Positions 1 to 10,844 of a stretch of DNA of 64,000 bases are shown here, piece by piece. This DNA comes from Celoporthe dispersa (lineage: Eukaryota > Ascomycota > Sordariomycetes > Diaporthales > Cryphonectriaceae), in the NCBI GenBank assembly GCA_016584495.1, contig WAID01000004.1, positions 2,728,001 to 2,792,000 of the forward strand, in the 5' to 3' direction. How positions within the stretch are numbered: the stretch's first letter is position 1; every line of letters starts with the position of its first letter. The position numbers and the translations under genes are program-made. The notes beneath the pieces are model-generated. The model ran no database searches and was not told where the DNA came from. It saw only the letters and a list, made by a program, of their open reading frames with translations.

Positions 1-701
1 TTGTGTCATGGTGCCCGCTGTATCAGTACTTGATCTTCACTGAGATCTTATAGAGATTACCAGTATAGCGATTCAGCCTCAGCTTTGTAATAGAGTGCTG
101 AACTTTCTGCAACTTCTTTGCTTACTTCAGTATACTGTCCTCGCTTTGGCCTCCAACTTCAGTTCTTGAAATAGTACAATATCACTCAGCTCTTCTAACC
201 TAGAATTCATTTAATTGCTATATCCCTTGGCTCTGTTCCAGTAGGCTTAGTTGAATTTTTATTCATCGACAAGAGATACTAAAAGGACTGACCACTCCCA
301 GCTAGCTGGAAATGATAGTAGACTAAGTACTTAGGAGCTTTCTAAGCAATAGTGAGGAAAGTCAACTATTGAACCAGACCTCGGTCGCAGTCGCATGAGA
401 GGACTGATATAGAAGCAACGGACAAAGGTTCTCACAGCTCAGGCATGTTGAGATTACGAAGACAACAATGACCAAAGACAACAAGAGCATAAGAGCAGGG
501 TGGAAACCCGTCTTTGACCTACAGAGGCTTCAAATTGAATTGACAAGGGAATTTTTTCTTTAGTTGCTATGTGTGCGAGGCAAATCGGGAAAGGGGTAGT
601 ACTCTTATATCTATACAAGATCCAGGCTCACCTACACCCTATGTCTCCCCTCCCCCCCCCCACACCACTGGCCACCACCACACCTTGAGACTAATAGCTA
701 G
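1..701. other. Gene-free left flank
   Basis: No open reading frame with recognisable protein character is seen on either strand. The stretch is moderately AT-rich with a C-run near 650-660. It lies 3' of the CFEM/PTH11 receptor gene and probably holds its 3' UTR. Confidence 0.5.
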
Positions 702-2818
702 CTATCTATGTAACAAAATGTTCTTGTCAGACTCATCTTGCCAATAGCTCGGCCTCTGATAAGTCTTTGTTGTCATTTGTATCTCTTCCATCGTTGAATC
801 GGTAGCTCCTAAACTGCATGGTGTCGAGTCGCTTGTGCTGACTGAGAATGGCTTCCTACTACCTACATATGCAGAACTCCTCGCATATACTGTAGTGATT
901 CTTTTAGAGTCTCTAATACTAGCAGTAGTACAGTTGACAAGAGACCGAAATAGTGTAGGGAGACTGGGCATGCAAGAACAGATCACGCTAAGCTGTATTT
1001 CAATACAGCAAAGCCTAACCATAGGCATGTTGTCATCTATAGATGGATGATTAGAGTCAATTTCTTGAGTTGGAAGAAACTATTGTACTTACATGTAGGG
1101 TTGCTTGTATGTGTGAACATTGCAATGTAGGAAAACTTTCCAATTCCCACTCCGATAGCGCTACAAATAAGAACTTGCTCAGCATTTCTTTCCGCGAATA
1201 GATAATGATCATTATCTGAAACAGAAATAAAACGGTAGAAACTAAGAAGAAGAAAAAAACACTTACGCAAGGCCAGTAGCAAACATTATAGATACAAACA
1301 GCTTGTCCTTGAAAGGTAGCTGAAGGCTTGCTATAATAGGCACAGGAATCGAGATAATCCAGAAGTCGAAAGCGATTAGTGTCGTAAATGCAGCCCACAC
1401 AAAATCGAACATATTGATACAATATCCGGTTTGCGTGCTTTGCAGTCTGTTCCAATAATAGCTAATAGGGGTGCATTGAAATGCGAATACCAGTCTATTA
1501 AAATTAGGTTAAAAAATACAACAAACGAAAAATGTAGAACTTGAATAAAAAAATACGTTTTTGGAGAAAGCGAGTGTCGCAACACAATCTTGCCAAAATT
1601 ATTTCACGAAAGATTTTTTTTTAAAGAAATGCACTTACATAAAGGCAAATGATAGCGAAATATTTATTACTTGCGTAATAATTATCTTGCGACGATGCTG
1701 TGGGGTAGAGAAGATGCGCATATAGAATAATAGAATCGACACTCGCGCTATAACCCGAGCCAGGACATATACAAGCGATACGACATAATAATACTATTTT
1801 TCAAGACATTTCATCTTAGTATTATATTTAGCCAGGGATAGAAAAGTAACTTACCCGCAAGAATGCTAAAGCTTTCGAGTGGGATATCGCCCATATATCG
1901 TGTCCGAATCCGTTTGACGTCACTATAAATAAGGTGAATTAGAACTCGGCTGCGCACACGCAAAGTAGATTAAGCAACGCACTTGGACCTTCAGCTATAG
2001 TGTAAACTGTAACCACAGCTGCAGCAGCAACAATGTTGATATAATCGTCCCACCCTATACGAGCGAGATTTTAGCGACAGATTTCACGATATACAGGCAC
2101 TGCAACCCAGAGTGGTTTTGCTGACTAGTGAGGTTCTTGCAGGGAAACGAATATAAAGGGCAGTTGGAGGTTCGAGATTCAATGCTTACAGAAGGTCATC
2201 TTCAAAGTGAATCGAGCTAGGCATCGCAGCCCAACAACGAATACCATGATTCCCAGGAGCACTGTCCCGGGCAAGAACCAGGAGTCGTCATATCGTGGTT
2301 CAATTCCACAAATGGTATTGGTGATATTTTCAGTGGCTGGAGTGACCACAGAGAAGATCGTCAGCATGAATGTGTAACATGCCTACTAATATATTAAAGC
2401 AGAAGACTTTGGGCATACTCAGCACTTCGGCGATGGTGCATGCTCCCTCACTGCAGAGGGTGGTATTGCGTTTAATATCGCCATCGGAGCAAATGCATGC
2501 TGTATCGGTAGCAGCACAAGTAGAATTGGCGATGGACGATAGAAGACATTCAAGCTGTTTGGTTGAGTATGAGTCCAGAATAAATAGTTCTTGCGTGTCG
2601 GTAGGGAGTGGTTCAACATACTGCGCACGACGGCAGATCTGCCGCCGACATATTATTTTTCGATGATACTGGACAAGTAAGGACAAGCAAGAGACGGAAG
2701 GTTTGATCGCTCCACTGCGAACAAATATGATCAAGGCTCTAGCAATTTTTGAAAACTTTAGGTAGTTGGCAACTGGAAGTCTTAAAGACATCAATAAAAC
2801 TCTCCCGATGGCTTGCAT
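702..2818 (-). CDS. CFEM-domain PTH11-type seven-TM receptor
   Basis: Eight exons on the minus strand read in one continuous frame: about 2818-2419, 2336-2190, 2054-1989, 1922-1855, 1793-1639, 1494-1267, 1160-1093 and 1036-702. All introns are GT...AG and all phases agree. Exon 1 encodes a cysteine-rich CFEM-like segment (CAATDTACICSDG, then CSEGAC), ending in ENITNTICG after the first splice. The membrane part shows the PTH11 hallmarks: WWDDY before TM2, GFGHDIW in the following loop, ILLFYMRIF in TM3, QCTPISYYWNR in the next extracellular loop, THTSNPTY before TM7 and IEIQLSVICSCMPSL in TM7. PTH11 proteins are fungal G-protein-coupled receptor-like surface sensors implicated in host or surface sensing. 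The start is uncertain: in-frame ATGs lie at 2818 and 2791, and no clear signal peptide is visible, so an additional 5' exon is possible. I see no frame break. Confidence 0.8.
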
Positions 2819-4385
2819 CAGCGGGGTGAGAGTGTTTCTATTGACAAGCGAGATTCTTAGATAAAAAGCGAGACGATCCTTCGGTTCGCCTAGATGGGGG
2901 CGGAAAGTTGTCGTCAAGAGCGCTATCTTCTGTCCCTGGCGAAATGATACCGGATCTGGAAATGGTCACTCGCCCCCGCACCACAACTTCAGGATGGCAT
3001 TTTGAGAGTAGGATCAATTTTGACTGGTGACTCGTCATCGTGTTGCCCCCTCGGGCCTCCTGCATCCTGTTTTCGAGGTGTTGAATATTTCGGCCCCCAC
3101 CATCTCTCATCTTCTTTGTTAGCCTATTAGAAGTACTGTATGAGTCTAAGATCAAACTGGTGTCGCCCGGACATACGCTACTCACCTGTGGAAATCACAT
3201 CTGTAGGATTCCGGGGTAGTTCAGATTCCTGCTCTAGTTTATACCATTATCGTTCGGTGATTTGCGCTGGCTCGGCGTGGCGCCGAGTGGTCATACCATC
3301 AGTGAACCGTCGCAATTGGCAATTTATTCTTGCTATTGACTTCTAGTGAAACAAGTTCTTCAAGTTCTTTTAAAATTATCGTAAAATCACTCGCCTGGAC
3401 AAGGAATACGGGAAACGCAGCTGAGCAAGCGAATAACCCTATTCTTGGGCCTGGAATGTAGCCCTGCGCAGCACAGTCTTTATATCACGAAACGACATGA
3501 TCAGGTTATATAAATACACGTCCAAAGTTCTTTCGCAAAGCTCAACTACTGCATGACGTTACTTAGCAACAGGCTTAAGCTAAATGCAGGAGGTTGGGGG
3601 GGGGGTACTTGGCCGTAATCCTGAGCCCAGAGACATTTCCACCTGAACGGCGCAGGATCAGCCCCCACCTGAAACTACTTATTCTTGAAGCTAGTGAGGG
3701 ATGTTCTGGCAACCATTATCATGCGCTGAAATAGAAATATGCCCAGATAGAGCCGACACTAGATATTCAAGAAAGCTTGGATGAGTGGTAAGCGTTATCA
3801 GGTTGGAATTCAACTTGATTGAATGCTTTGTTCTTGGAAAGAATCTATCATCAAGTGCTGAGGTATTACGAAATAATAGCGTAGTAGATTGTGTATTATC
3901 TAAAGATTAATATAATAGAGGATGATTAGAAAGCATACTGGACTCCGAGAAACTTCATTGCTTCTATGAATCTATGTATAAAGTTACATTCAAAGCCATT
4001 AAGCTGAAGGTTGAGATGCAGCCTTTCCTTTATTATAGAGAATTCAATAATCGATTTACAATCTAGTAATGAAGACTTGCTATGTCCCCAGGAAGGGCAG
4101 GCTGCAGCACCTCGTTACCCGCCCCGAGGAAGCAGCGATTGCGTCGCGTGGGTTACAGGCGAGGCAGCTAGTTACAGCCCTTGACCACGAGTCGCGTGCG
4201 CGTTCCTGAGCTTATAATCCCGAGTGATGCGGCTGTCAGAACCCTTGTAGGCTTGAGTCAATCTTCCTGTGCATCTACTACTCCGTTCCTGAGACCCTGG
4301 CCTACGGGTAATATAGTATTGCAAGATATAGTAGGGGCAAGACATGGCTAAAGTACAGATAGTGTTTTGAGGAGAATCTTGATTT
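2819..4385. other. AT-rich gene-free interval
   Basis: Only short, low-complexity reading frames occur. A G-run lies near 3597-3606. The interval separates the receptor gene from the ankyrin-repeat fragment and could include the receptor promoter. No repeat or transposon signature was recognised. Confidence 0.45.
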
Positions 4386-5134
4386 GTGATAAGCTTAGGA
4401 CAGTCAGAGATAGTCTTTTTACTTGATCAGGACCCGATACTTCTCTCTTACAGCGTGGCCAGCGAGCTTTTATTTGATGATGTACGAACAGAGGATGACT
4501 TCCCGAGGATCTCATTTACGTGGCCATGGATCAGGCGGATTATCCTGCAGCCATGGTCTGATGAGGGACAGAGAGAAGCGTGGCCTTCAACATTTGGGAT
4601 ACAATCGCTGAGGACATGGTTGCCGCTCGCTGGATCTGATATTGCGACAATCAAAGACACTTGCGGTCACTCGATATTCCACGCTGCTACCTTTTCCGGT
4701 GATAAGGAATGCGTTAAGCATTTTATTGAAAATCTGAGTGGCACAAGCAGATGTGTGGAGGAGTCTCTGCTGAATGCAGAGCCCTTTTTGCGGGCCTCAC
4801 CCCTGTCGTCTGCGCTGTCAAACTTCGACAGTCGGTGGTATTAGACGCTCTACTCTCCATTCCAGAGACGAAAATATGCAGTCATAGAAGGGCTGCATTA
4901 GAATACGACGATAACGAATGCCCGCTAGCACTTTCCATATTCCAAGACGAGGTGCATTGCCTCAAGATCTTGGTGGAGAAGTCGGAAGAGAGAAAAATTG
5001 ATTATGACAACTGCTTGAGAACAGCAGTAGAAAGGAATAGCTACTCGGATTCGTCTAGCGATGTTCAAAAGTACTTACAGCAAATACTAAGGCTAGAAAA
5101 GGAAGATGTGCAGAGACTGAGGCTCAGGTTTTAG
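4386..5134 (+). pseudogene. Ankyrin-repeat gene fragment, frame broken
   Basis: The first reading frame (4386-4844) holds an ankyrin-like repeat (KDTCGHSIFHAATFSGDKEC). A second repeat (GLTPVVCAVKLRQSVVLDAL) continues in another frame up to the stop at 5134. The switch falls at a CCC/TTTTT run (4782-4789). One extra C there would fuse the two frames, and 749 nt would become 750. The frame opens after a stop codon with no ATG, so the 5' part is missing or lies in an unrecognised upstream exon. The protein tail (DVQKYLQQILRLEKEDVQRL) is charged and helical. Ankyrin repeats mediate protein-protein contacts; no specific function can be given. It may be a decayed gene, or a real gene carrying the small sequence indel seen elsewhere in this window. 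Confidence 0.5.
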
Positions 5135-8100
5135 TGAGAATATCAAGATCGTGATAGCGAGAGGGAAGGCATTTCGGGAACGATCAAATCCTCTTATCGC
5201 TGCTACAAAATTGTTACAGTAAGCGTGATAAGTCTCTGGAGACATACTCCCATTGGTTTTGGGCTCGCTTTTATCTGAACGATTTCCCGAAGTACTTAGT
5301 TTAATCTTGAAAGCAAAAGCTTTTGGGTTGTGGGTCACTACTTAATAATTATACGTCAAATTTGTTTTCTCAATAGGATGGGAATCTAAACGTCAGTGAT
5401 TTGCTGTCACAAAAGCTGGTAATATTAATTTATATCTTTATCCAACGCCAGCGGCTTGGTTTATCAACGTAGTACGAGGAGGTCCACGCACTGATTGGGT
5501 GAAAGATGAGGATAAGTACTTGCTCCGGGGGAGGAAAAAAAAATTCAACACCTTAGATGCTGCAGAATATATATAACATGCATCCCTGTTTGGGAGGCGA
5601 ATAACCTGTCCGGCCGGTTGTTTATCATGGCGTGCACGTTCTCAAGACGTAGAATGTTGATCAAGGCGCAGTTAGTCTAAGCTGAACCTAAGGGTGCAGC
5701 CATGGTCTAGTAGTTACTGAAGTAGCTAGGATCTCACTATAGAGGTTTGAACGAGCCCAGAAGCCCATGGTGTGGAAAATTTTATGGAACTGGGTTCCCA
5801 ATGAGGGTGGTCTCCCTAGTCACCGTGGTATCTTCAGGACAGGTGAGTATCCTCGCTGCTGGCTTACAATAGATACTCTTACTGGACTGAGGGAGCCGGT
5901 CGTCACTTGGGATTGAAGTGAACATGCGCGACCCGCATGATATATCTAATGCAAGTATTATCCTATCGTCTAAAGGGTGTACGAGTCACAAGGGGCGCTA
6001 ATTAGATGAACGAGGTGAGACATCACAGTATCACCCAGCGTGTGCGCACAAGGTCCTTTCTGTAATATTTCGGCAGATGCTGATCGGTCATCTGCAGGAA
6101 GCTGATGGAGAAGCCTGCAAGTGTTCTTGGGCAGGACATGGGATCTAAAGTCGTAATGGGATCAGCAGACTGTCAACCTCCCCAGGAAGCAAGTCTTTGT
6201 AGGAGCAGGGGTTATTATTGTGGCCCCTAGACCTAGACCCCTTTGGGGTTTCGCCCACGGCCAGCAGTGATCGTGTGCTTGAGCAACGTATCGAGGATGA
6301 CCGCATCAATGTCCTGTCAAGAGGCAGTTCTGTGCGACTCTGGAAGTGTTCTCTGTGAGAAAAGATCTTAGGCTCCCTTCCCGTGTCATACCCACCTTGC
6401 GGCCATAAGGACAGCTTTATAATATTCACCCAGGTATAAGGATGGCTCTCTTCAGGGGGGTCATATGGACGTTCGCCCCTGTGCAAGACGCCTCCCACCC
6501 AGAGCCCTCTCGGAAAACCACTCGCTCCATCTCAGACGCTCTCCACATCATAAACCTCAAACCTCCGAATGTGGGTTCGGTCCAAACCTGGGCACAGGCA
6601 CGTCTCCGATCTATGTGTACTATGGTACTCGTGGTACGGTGTAGTACGTATAGTACGTTGATCAGCGAGTTCCACCGTGCTGGCCAAGGCCGAGAGAGAG
6701 AGACAGAGAGCATCTGCGATGCCGGAGGCCGGTCCAAGATCTTCCAAGACAAAGGCGTAACAGAATGTTCGGGACGGACCTGAGTCGAATCACGTAGTCA
6801 AGAAGACAGGCCAGGCTGGGTTTATGGGCGACGGGCCGATCGTATTCCGATCGAATCTACGTAGGCAGGGTCGGAGGTTGGGCGACGGACAACTGGCGGT
6901 CGTTGGCCGTTGGGGGAAAGGGGATCTACTGTTGCGGTAAGGCAGAGAGCTGAGAGGCCTCGAGCTGAAATATTCGCAAGATCGCGAAACAAATTTGATC
7001 GGAGCCACGAGTCCGAAGTGGGGGCCCTCTTTTGACAGCAAAAGAGAACGAAAGAGAAGATCATGATGTACCGTAGCCCCATTATACATGAGGCTACTTA
7101 ATAGGGCCTTTTCTTTGCAAACTCTACTAGAAACTGGGTCTAGGAAGGGAACTGCCGCATGTCGTACTGGTTGTGGCAACTGATGGATATGACAGAGAGA
7201 CAGAGAGATGAGGCTCTGCTGGGACTGCCCCCACGCGGCAGCCCACAAAGGTGGCGCCAGATATAGATGGGCATAGCGTGGTCAGTAACAAAGTTCTCTC
7301 TCAAAAGCTGACACAAAAGTGGTATAGGCGAGGGAGGGCTAAGAGAAAGAAGTTGCGAGAGAGAGGACGAACATGGAAAGTCGTACCACCGAGTGAGTCT
7401 GGCCTGACATCTCTGACGTGCAAGGGCCCGGGGAGATAAGGTGCTGGCATGTGGAATCTCATGATTTATTTCATGAGCGCCGCTCGTTTCCAGGGAGCCG
7501 GCGACAGCCAGACCAAAGGGCGGGGCCCACCACGAAAAAGAATCGTGGCGTGATTCCCGTCACCTCTGGACACATGGAGCCACCCGACGGATCTTCGGTA
7601 GGGATCCGAGACCTTGCAGAAAACACCCCTGGCCAAGCCAAATAAGTTAAAAAAAAAAAAGGTTGCCAAAGGGGCGAGCAGGTGGCAGGGAAGGGAGAGG
7701 GTGGATAAGGTGTGGATACGAAATCTAGGCCGTTTTAGTTGGGCCAGCCAGCTGTCAGGTCTGCGTCCCGTTTGTTCTTTCTCTTTCGATATTCTTGGAT
7801 GATGACGAAAGAGAAGAAGGCATGCCACAGCTGGGTCTCGTATCGCTGCTTCCGAATTATTCTCTTCGCACCACCTCTCGACGGGAAGGACCGTGGCACG
7901 GGCGAGTGACGGGAATAAAAAAAAAAGAAAGAAAGGAAAAGAAGAAGAAAAAAGGAGAGACAAGCCTTGACTCGTCCCGCCGGAAGCGGCAGACCCAATT
8001 TTTGTACGAATTCCCGCCGGCTGATGTTTGCTACACCCCCGAAGATCGCAAGTGCAAGTCGAGGCGAGGCTCACTTTTATTTTTATTTTCGGGGAGGGTT

Positions 8101-8333
8101 TTTGTTTTTCGTGACATGTTGCTTCCCACTTTCCCATCAGTCCATGCGGTCAAGATTTTCCCAGGGGCTTCCTGCCAATGGGTCCCTCGTCGACGATTCA
8201 TTATCGGACTCTGGCGATGGTCCAGTGCGGGCGAAACATGCGTCGAGTCGAGTATGCGCAGAGGTGTGGGGCCAGGATATGCAGTGCTGTGTTGTTATTG
8301 CTGCTGCTTCTGACAAGGACTAGAACAAGACAA
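5135..8333. other. Gene-free interval upstream of pyruvate decarboxylase
   Basis: About 3.2 kb without a convincing coding region on either strand. It holds a tRNA-like pol III box arrangement (5703-5754, listed separately) and purine- and pyrimidine-rich runs such as the A/G stretch at 7917-7960. The part from about 7.2 kb on is GC-richer and probably belongs to the long upstream region of the pyruvate decarboxylase gene. Confidence 0.4.
5703..5754 (+). repeat. Possible tRNA-derived relic (A and B box-like)
   Basis: TGGTCTAGTAG at 5703-5713 fits the pol III A-box consensus exactly, and GGTTTGAACGA at 5744-5754 resembles a B box. The spacing is tRNA-like, but I could not fold a full cloverleaf with a matching acceptor stem. 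It could be a decayed tRNA, the head of a tRNA-derived SINE, or chance. Confidence 0.25.
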
Positions 8334-8345
8334 TATATAATATAA
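8334..8345 (+). promoter_or_regulatory. TATA-like element of the PDC gene
   Basis: TATATAATATAA lies about 230 bp upstream of the pyruvate decarboxylase ATG in otherwise GC-richer DNA. With the pyrimidine tract downstream it resembles the core promoter of strongly expressed fungal glycolytic genes. The assignment is by position and sequence only. Confidence 0.5.
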
Positions 8346-8436
8346 GACTGCCATGAGCCGACCTCTGACCTGCATGAGAAGATTTCCATCATCATCATCA
8401 GATACAATCTACAAGTCAACACTTTACACATCCGTG

Positions 8437-8511
8437 TCCTACCCCTCTCCCTCTCACTCTCACGTCCCCCTCCTCCTTCTCTCCCTTCTATCTCCTCCTT
8501 CTTTATTAAAA
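8437..8511 (+). promoter_or_regulatory. CT-rich tract upstream of PDC
   Basis: A nearly pure pyrimidine stretch about 65-140 bp before the start codon. Such CT blocks flank the transcription start sites of highly expressed filamentous-fungal genes. Confidence 0.5.
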
Positions 8512-8574
8512 ACCTCTCGATAGTCCTTCTCACAACCTTCGATAATCCTTTCCCACATCCCACAAGACATCATC

Positions 8575-10382
8575 ATGACAAGTACACCGGGAAAGTTCAC
8601 CGTCGGTGACTACCTCGCCGAGCGGCTGGCCCAGGTCGGCTGCCGTCACCACTTTGTCGTCCCCGGTGACTACAACCTGATCCTCCTCGACAAGCTCCAG
8701 GCCCACCCTGACCTCAAGGAGGTCGGCTGTGCCAATGAGCTCAACTGCAGTCTCGCGGCCGAGGGCTATGCCCGTGCCAACGGCGTCTCTGCCTGCGTCG
8801 TCACGTACAGCGTGGGTGCCATCTCGGCCATGAACGGCACGGGCTCTGCCTATGCCGAGAACCTGCCCCTGATCCTCATCTCTGGCTCGCCCAACACCAA
8901 CGACGCCGGCCAGTTCCACCTGCTGCACCACACGCTGGGCAAGCTGGACTACACGTACCAGTACGAGATGGCCAAGAAGGTCACCTGCTGCGCCGTGGCC
9001 GTCAACCGCGCCGAGGAGGCCCCCAGGCTGATCGACAGAGCCATCCGCGCCGCCATCCTCGCCCGTAAGCCCTGCTACATCGAGATCCCCACCAACCTGT
9101 CGGGTGCGGCATGTGCCCGCCCGGGCCCCATCTCGGCCGTGACGGAACCTGTGCACTCGGACCAGGGCGCCCTCAAGGCCGCTGCCGACTGCGCTGCCGA
9201 GTACCTGAGCGGCAAGATCAAGCCCATGATCCTCGTGGGACCCAAGCTGTCCCGCTGCGGTGCCGACAAGGCCCTGGTCAAGCTGGCCGAGGCCATGGGC
9301 TGCGCCGTCGCCGTGCAGCCCGCGGCCAAGGGCATGTTCCCCGAGGACCACCCGCAGTTCGTGGGTGTCTTCTGGGGCCAGACGTCGACGCTGGCCGCCG
9401 ACGCCATCCTCAACTGGAGCGACGCCATCATCTGCGCGGGCTGTGTCTTCAACGACTACTCGACCGTCGGCTGGACCGCCATGCCCAGCATCCCGCTCAT
9501 GAAGTGCGACATGGACCACGTCACCTTCCCGGGTGCCCACTTCTCCCGCGTCCGCCTCTCTGAGTTCCTCGAGCACCTGTCCACCGAGTGCCAGTTCAAC
9601 GACTCCACCATGGTCGAGTACAACCGCCTCCGCCCCGACCCCTATGTCGTGCACACGGCCGCCGAGGAGGACGAGCTCACGCGCAAGGAGATCCAGCGCC
9701 AGCTGCAGGCCCTCGTCACCCCCGACACGACGCTCTTCATCGAGACGGGCGACTCGTGGTTCAACGGCACCCAGCTGTCCCTGCCCAAGGGCGCCGGCTA
9801 CGAGATCGAGATGCAGTGGGGCCACATCGGCTGGTCCGTCCCGGCCTCGTTTGGCTATGCCATGCGGTACCCCGAGCGCCGCACCATCTGTGTGTGCGGC
9901 GACGGGTCCTTCCAGGTCACCGCCCAGGAGGTCTCGCAGATGGTCCGCTTCAACCTGCCCATCACCATCCTGCTCATCAACAACCGCGGCTACACCATCG
10001 AGGTCGAGATTCACGACGGTTCCTACAACAAGATCAAGAACTGGGACTACGCCCTGCTCATGAAGGCCTTCAACTCCACCGACGGTAAGGGCATCAGCTT
10101 CACCGCCAACACCGCCGGCGAGCTCAAGGACGCCATCAGCAAGGCCAACGAGTACAAGGAGGGCCCCTGCCTCATCGAGTGCTCCATCCACCAGGACGAC
10201 TGCAGCAAGGAGCTTATAACATGGGGTGTAAGTAAAACTATCCTTTCTCTACTCCCAAGAAAGAAAAGAAGAGGGAGGAGAAGAAGAAGAAAAAGAAACA
10301 TGACTGACCATGACCAAAAAAGCACTATGTCGCCGCGGCTAACGCGAGACCGCCCAGAAATGCGCCGGTGGACGAGATGTAG
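8575..10382 (+). CDS. Pyruvate decarboxylase
   Basis: Converts pyruvate to acetaldehyde and CO2 in the cytosol, the first step of ethanol fermentation, using thiamine diphosphate and Mg2+. Two exons (8575-10227 and 10323-10382) encode 570 residues, the normal family length; the second exon encodes only HYVAAANARPPRNAPVDEM. Visible features are the cofactor-activating glutamate in ANELNCSLAAEGYAR (about residue 55), the catalytic His-His pair in FHLLHHTLG (about 118-119), and the diphosphate-binding motif from GDGSFQ (about 442) to INNRGY. The sequence closely resembles the Neurospora-type enzyme that forms cytoplasmic filaments. The open frame runs on past the donor site to 10464, but the conserved C-terminus requires splicing. 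Codon bias is strong, which fits high expression and explains a long antisense open frame over the gene. Confidence 0.97.
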
Positions 10383-10844
10383 GAGACCCAGCTGCCGGGA
10401 CCAGTGTGGCATCATCAACATCGTCGTCGCTGAAGAGGGAAGATCTGATCGAGGCCGTCTATGATGGCAAGGGAAGGCTCAGTGGGTATGCCCTCTGCAG
10501 TCTCGTCACGGGGATGAGGAAATAATCATTTTTCTTTTCTTCTCGCTGTTCCCGAGACACAAAAAGAAAATGACAAAAAAAAAAGTATATAGGTTGGTTT
10601 CTTATAAATGTGGAGTCTGGCTGGTAAATAATGGGAATGGAGTCGGTTGGTGCTGGTTGGTCACATTGCTTGATTAGAAACTCGGGCTCCGTCCGAAATA
10701 CACTTAGAAAAAAGCATAGATACCTTCAATCATGTTTTCAGATTCCTCCTCTTTCCAAGAATGGTATTCAGCTTTCAAGTAAATGTCAAAAGTGATTTCA
10801 AATTTGCCCCTTTTTTCAATTTTTATTGTTTTGATGATTAACAT
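10383..10844. other. Intergenic 3' region between convergent genes
   Basis: No coding signal. It is AT-rich with T and A runs and lies between the 3' ends of pyruvate decarboxylase (plus) and the ASC-1-like gene (minus), so it should contain both 3' UTRs and polyadenylation signals. Confidence 0.6.

Noticed and set aside
6426..6783. Overlapping frames of about 110 codons on both strands
   Set aside because: No conserved motif, no initiator context, and random composition on both strands.
8530..10191. 553-codon open frame antisense to pyruvate decarboxylase
   Set aside because: It mirrors the strongly GC-biased third positions of PDC and has a repetitive Val/Gly/Asp/Leu-rich composition; it is a shadow of the real gene.
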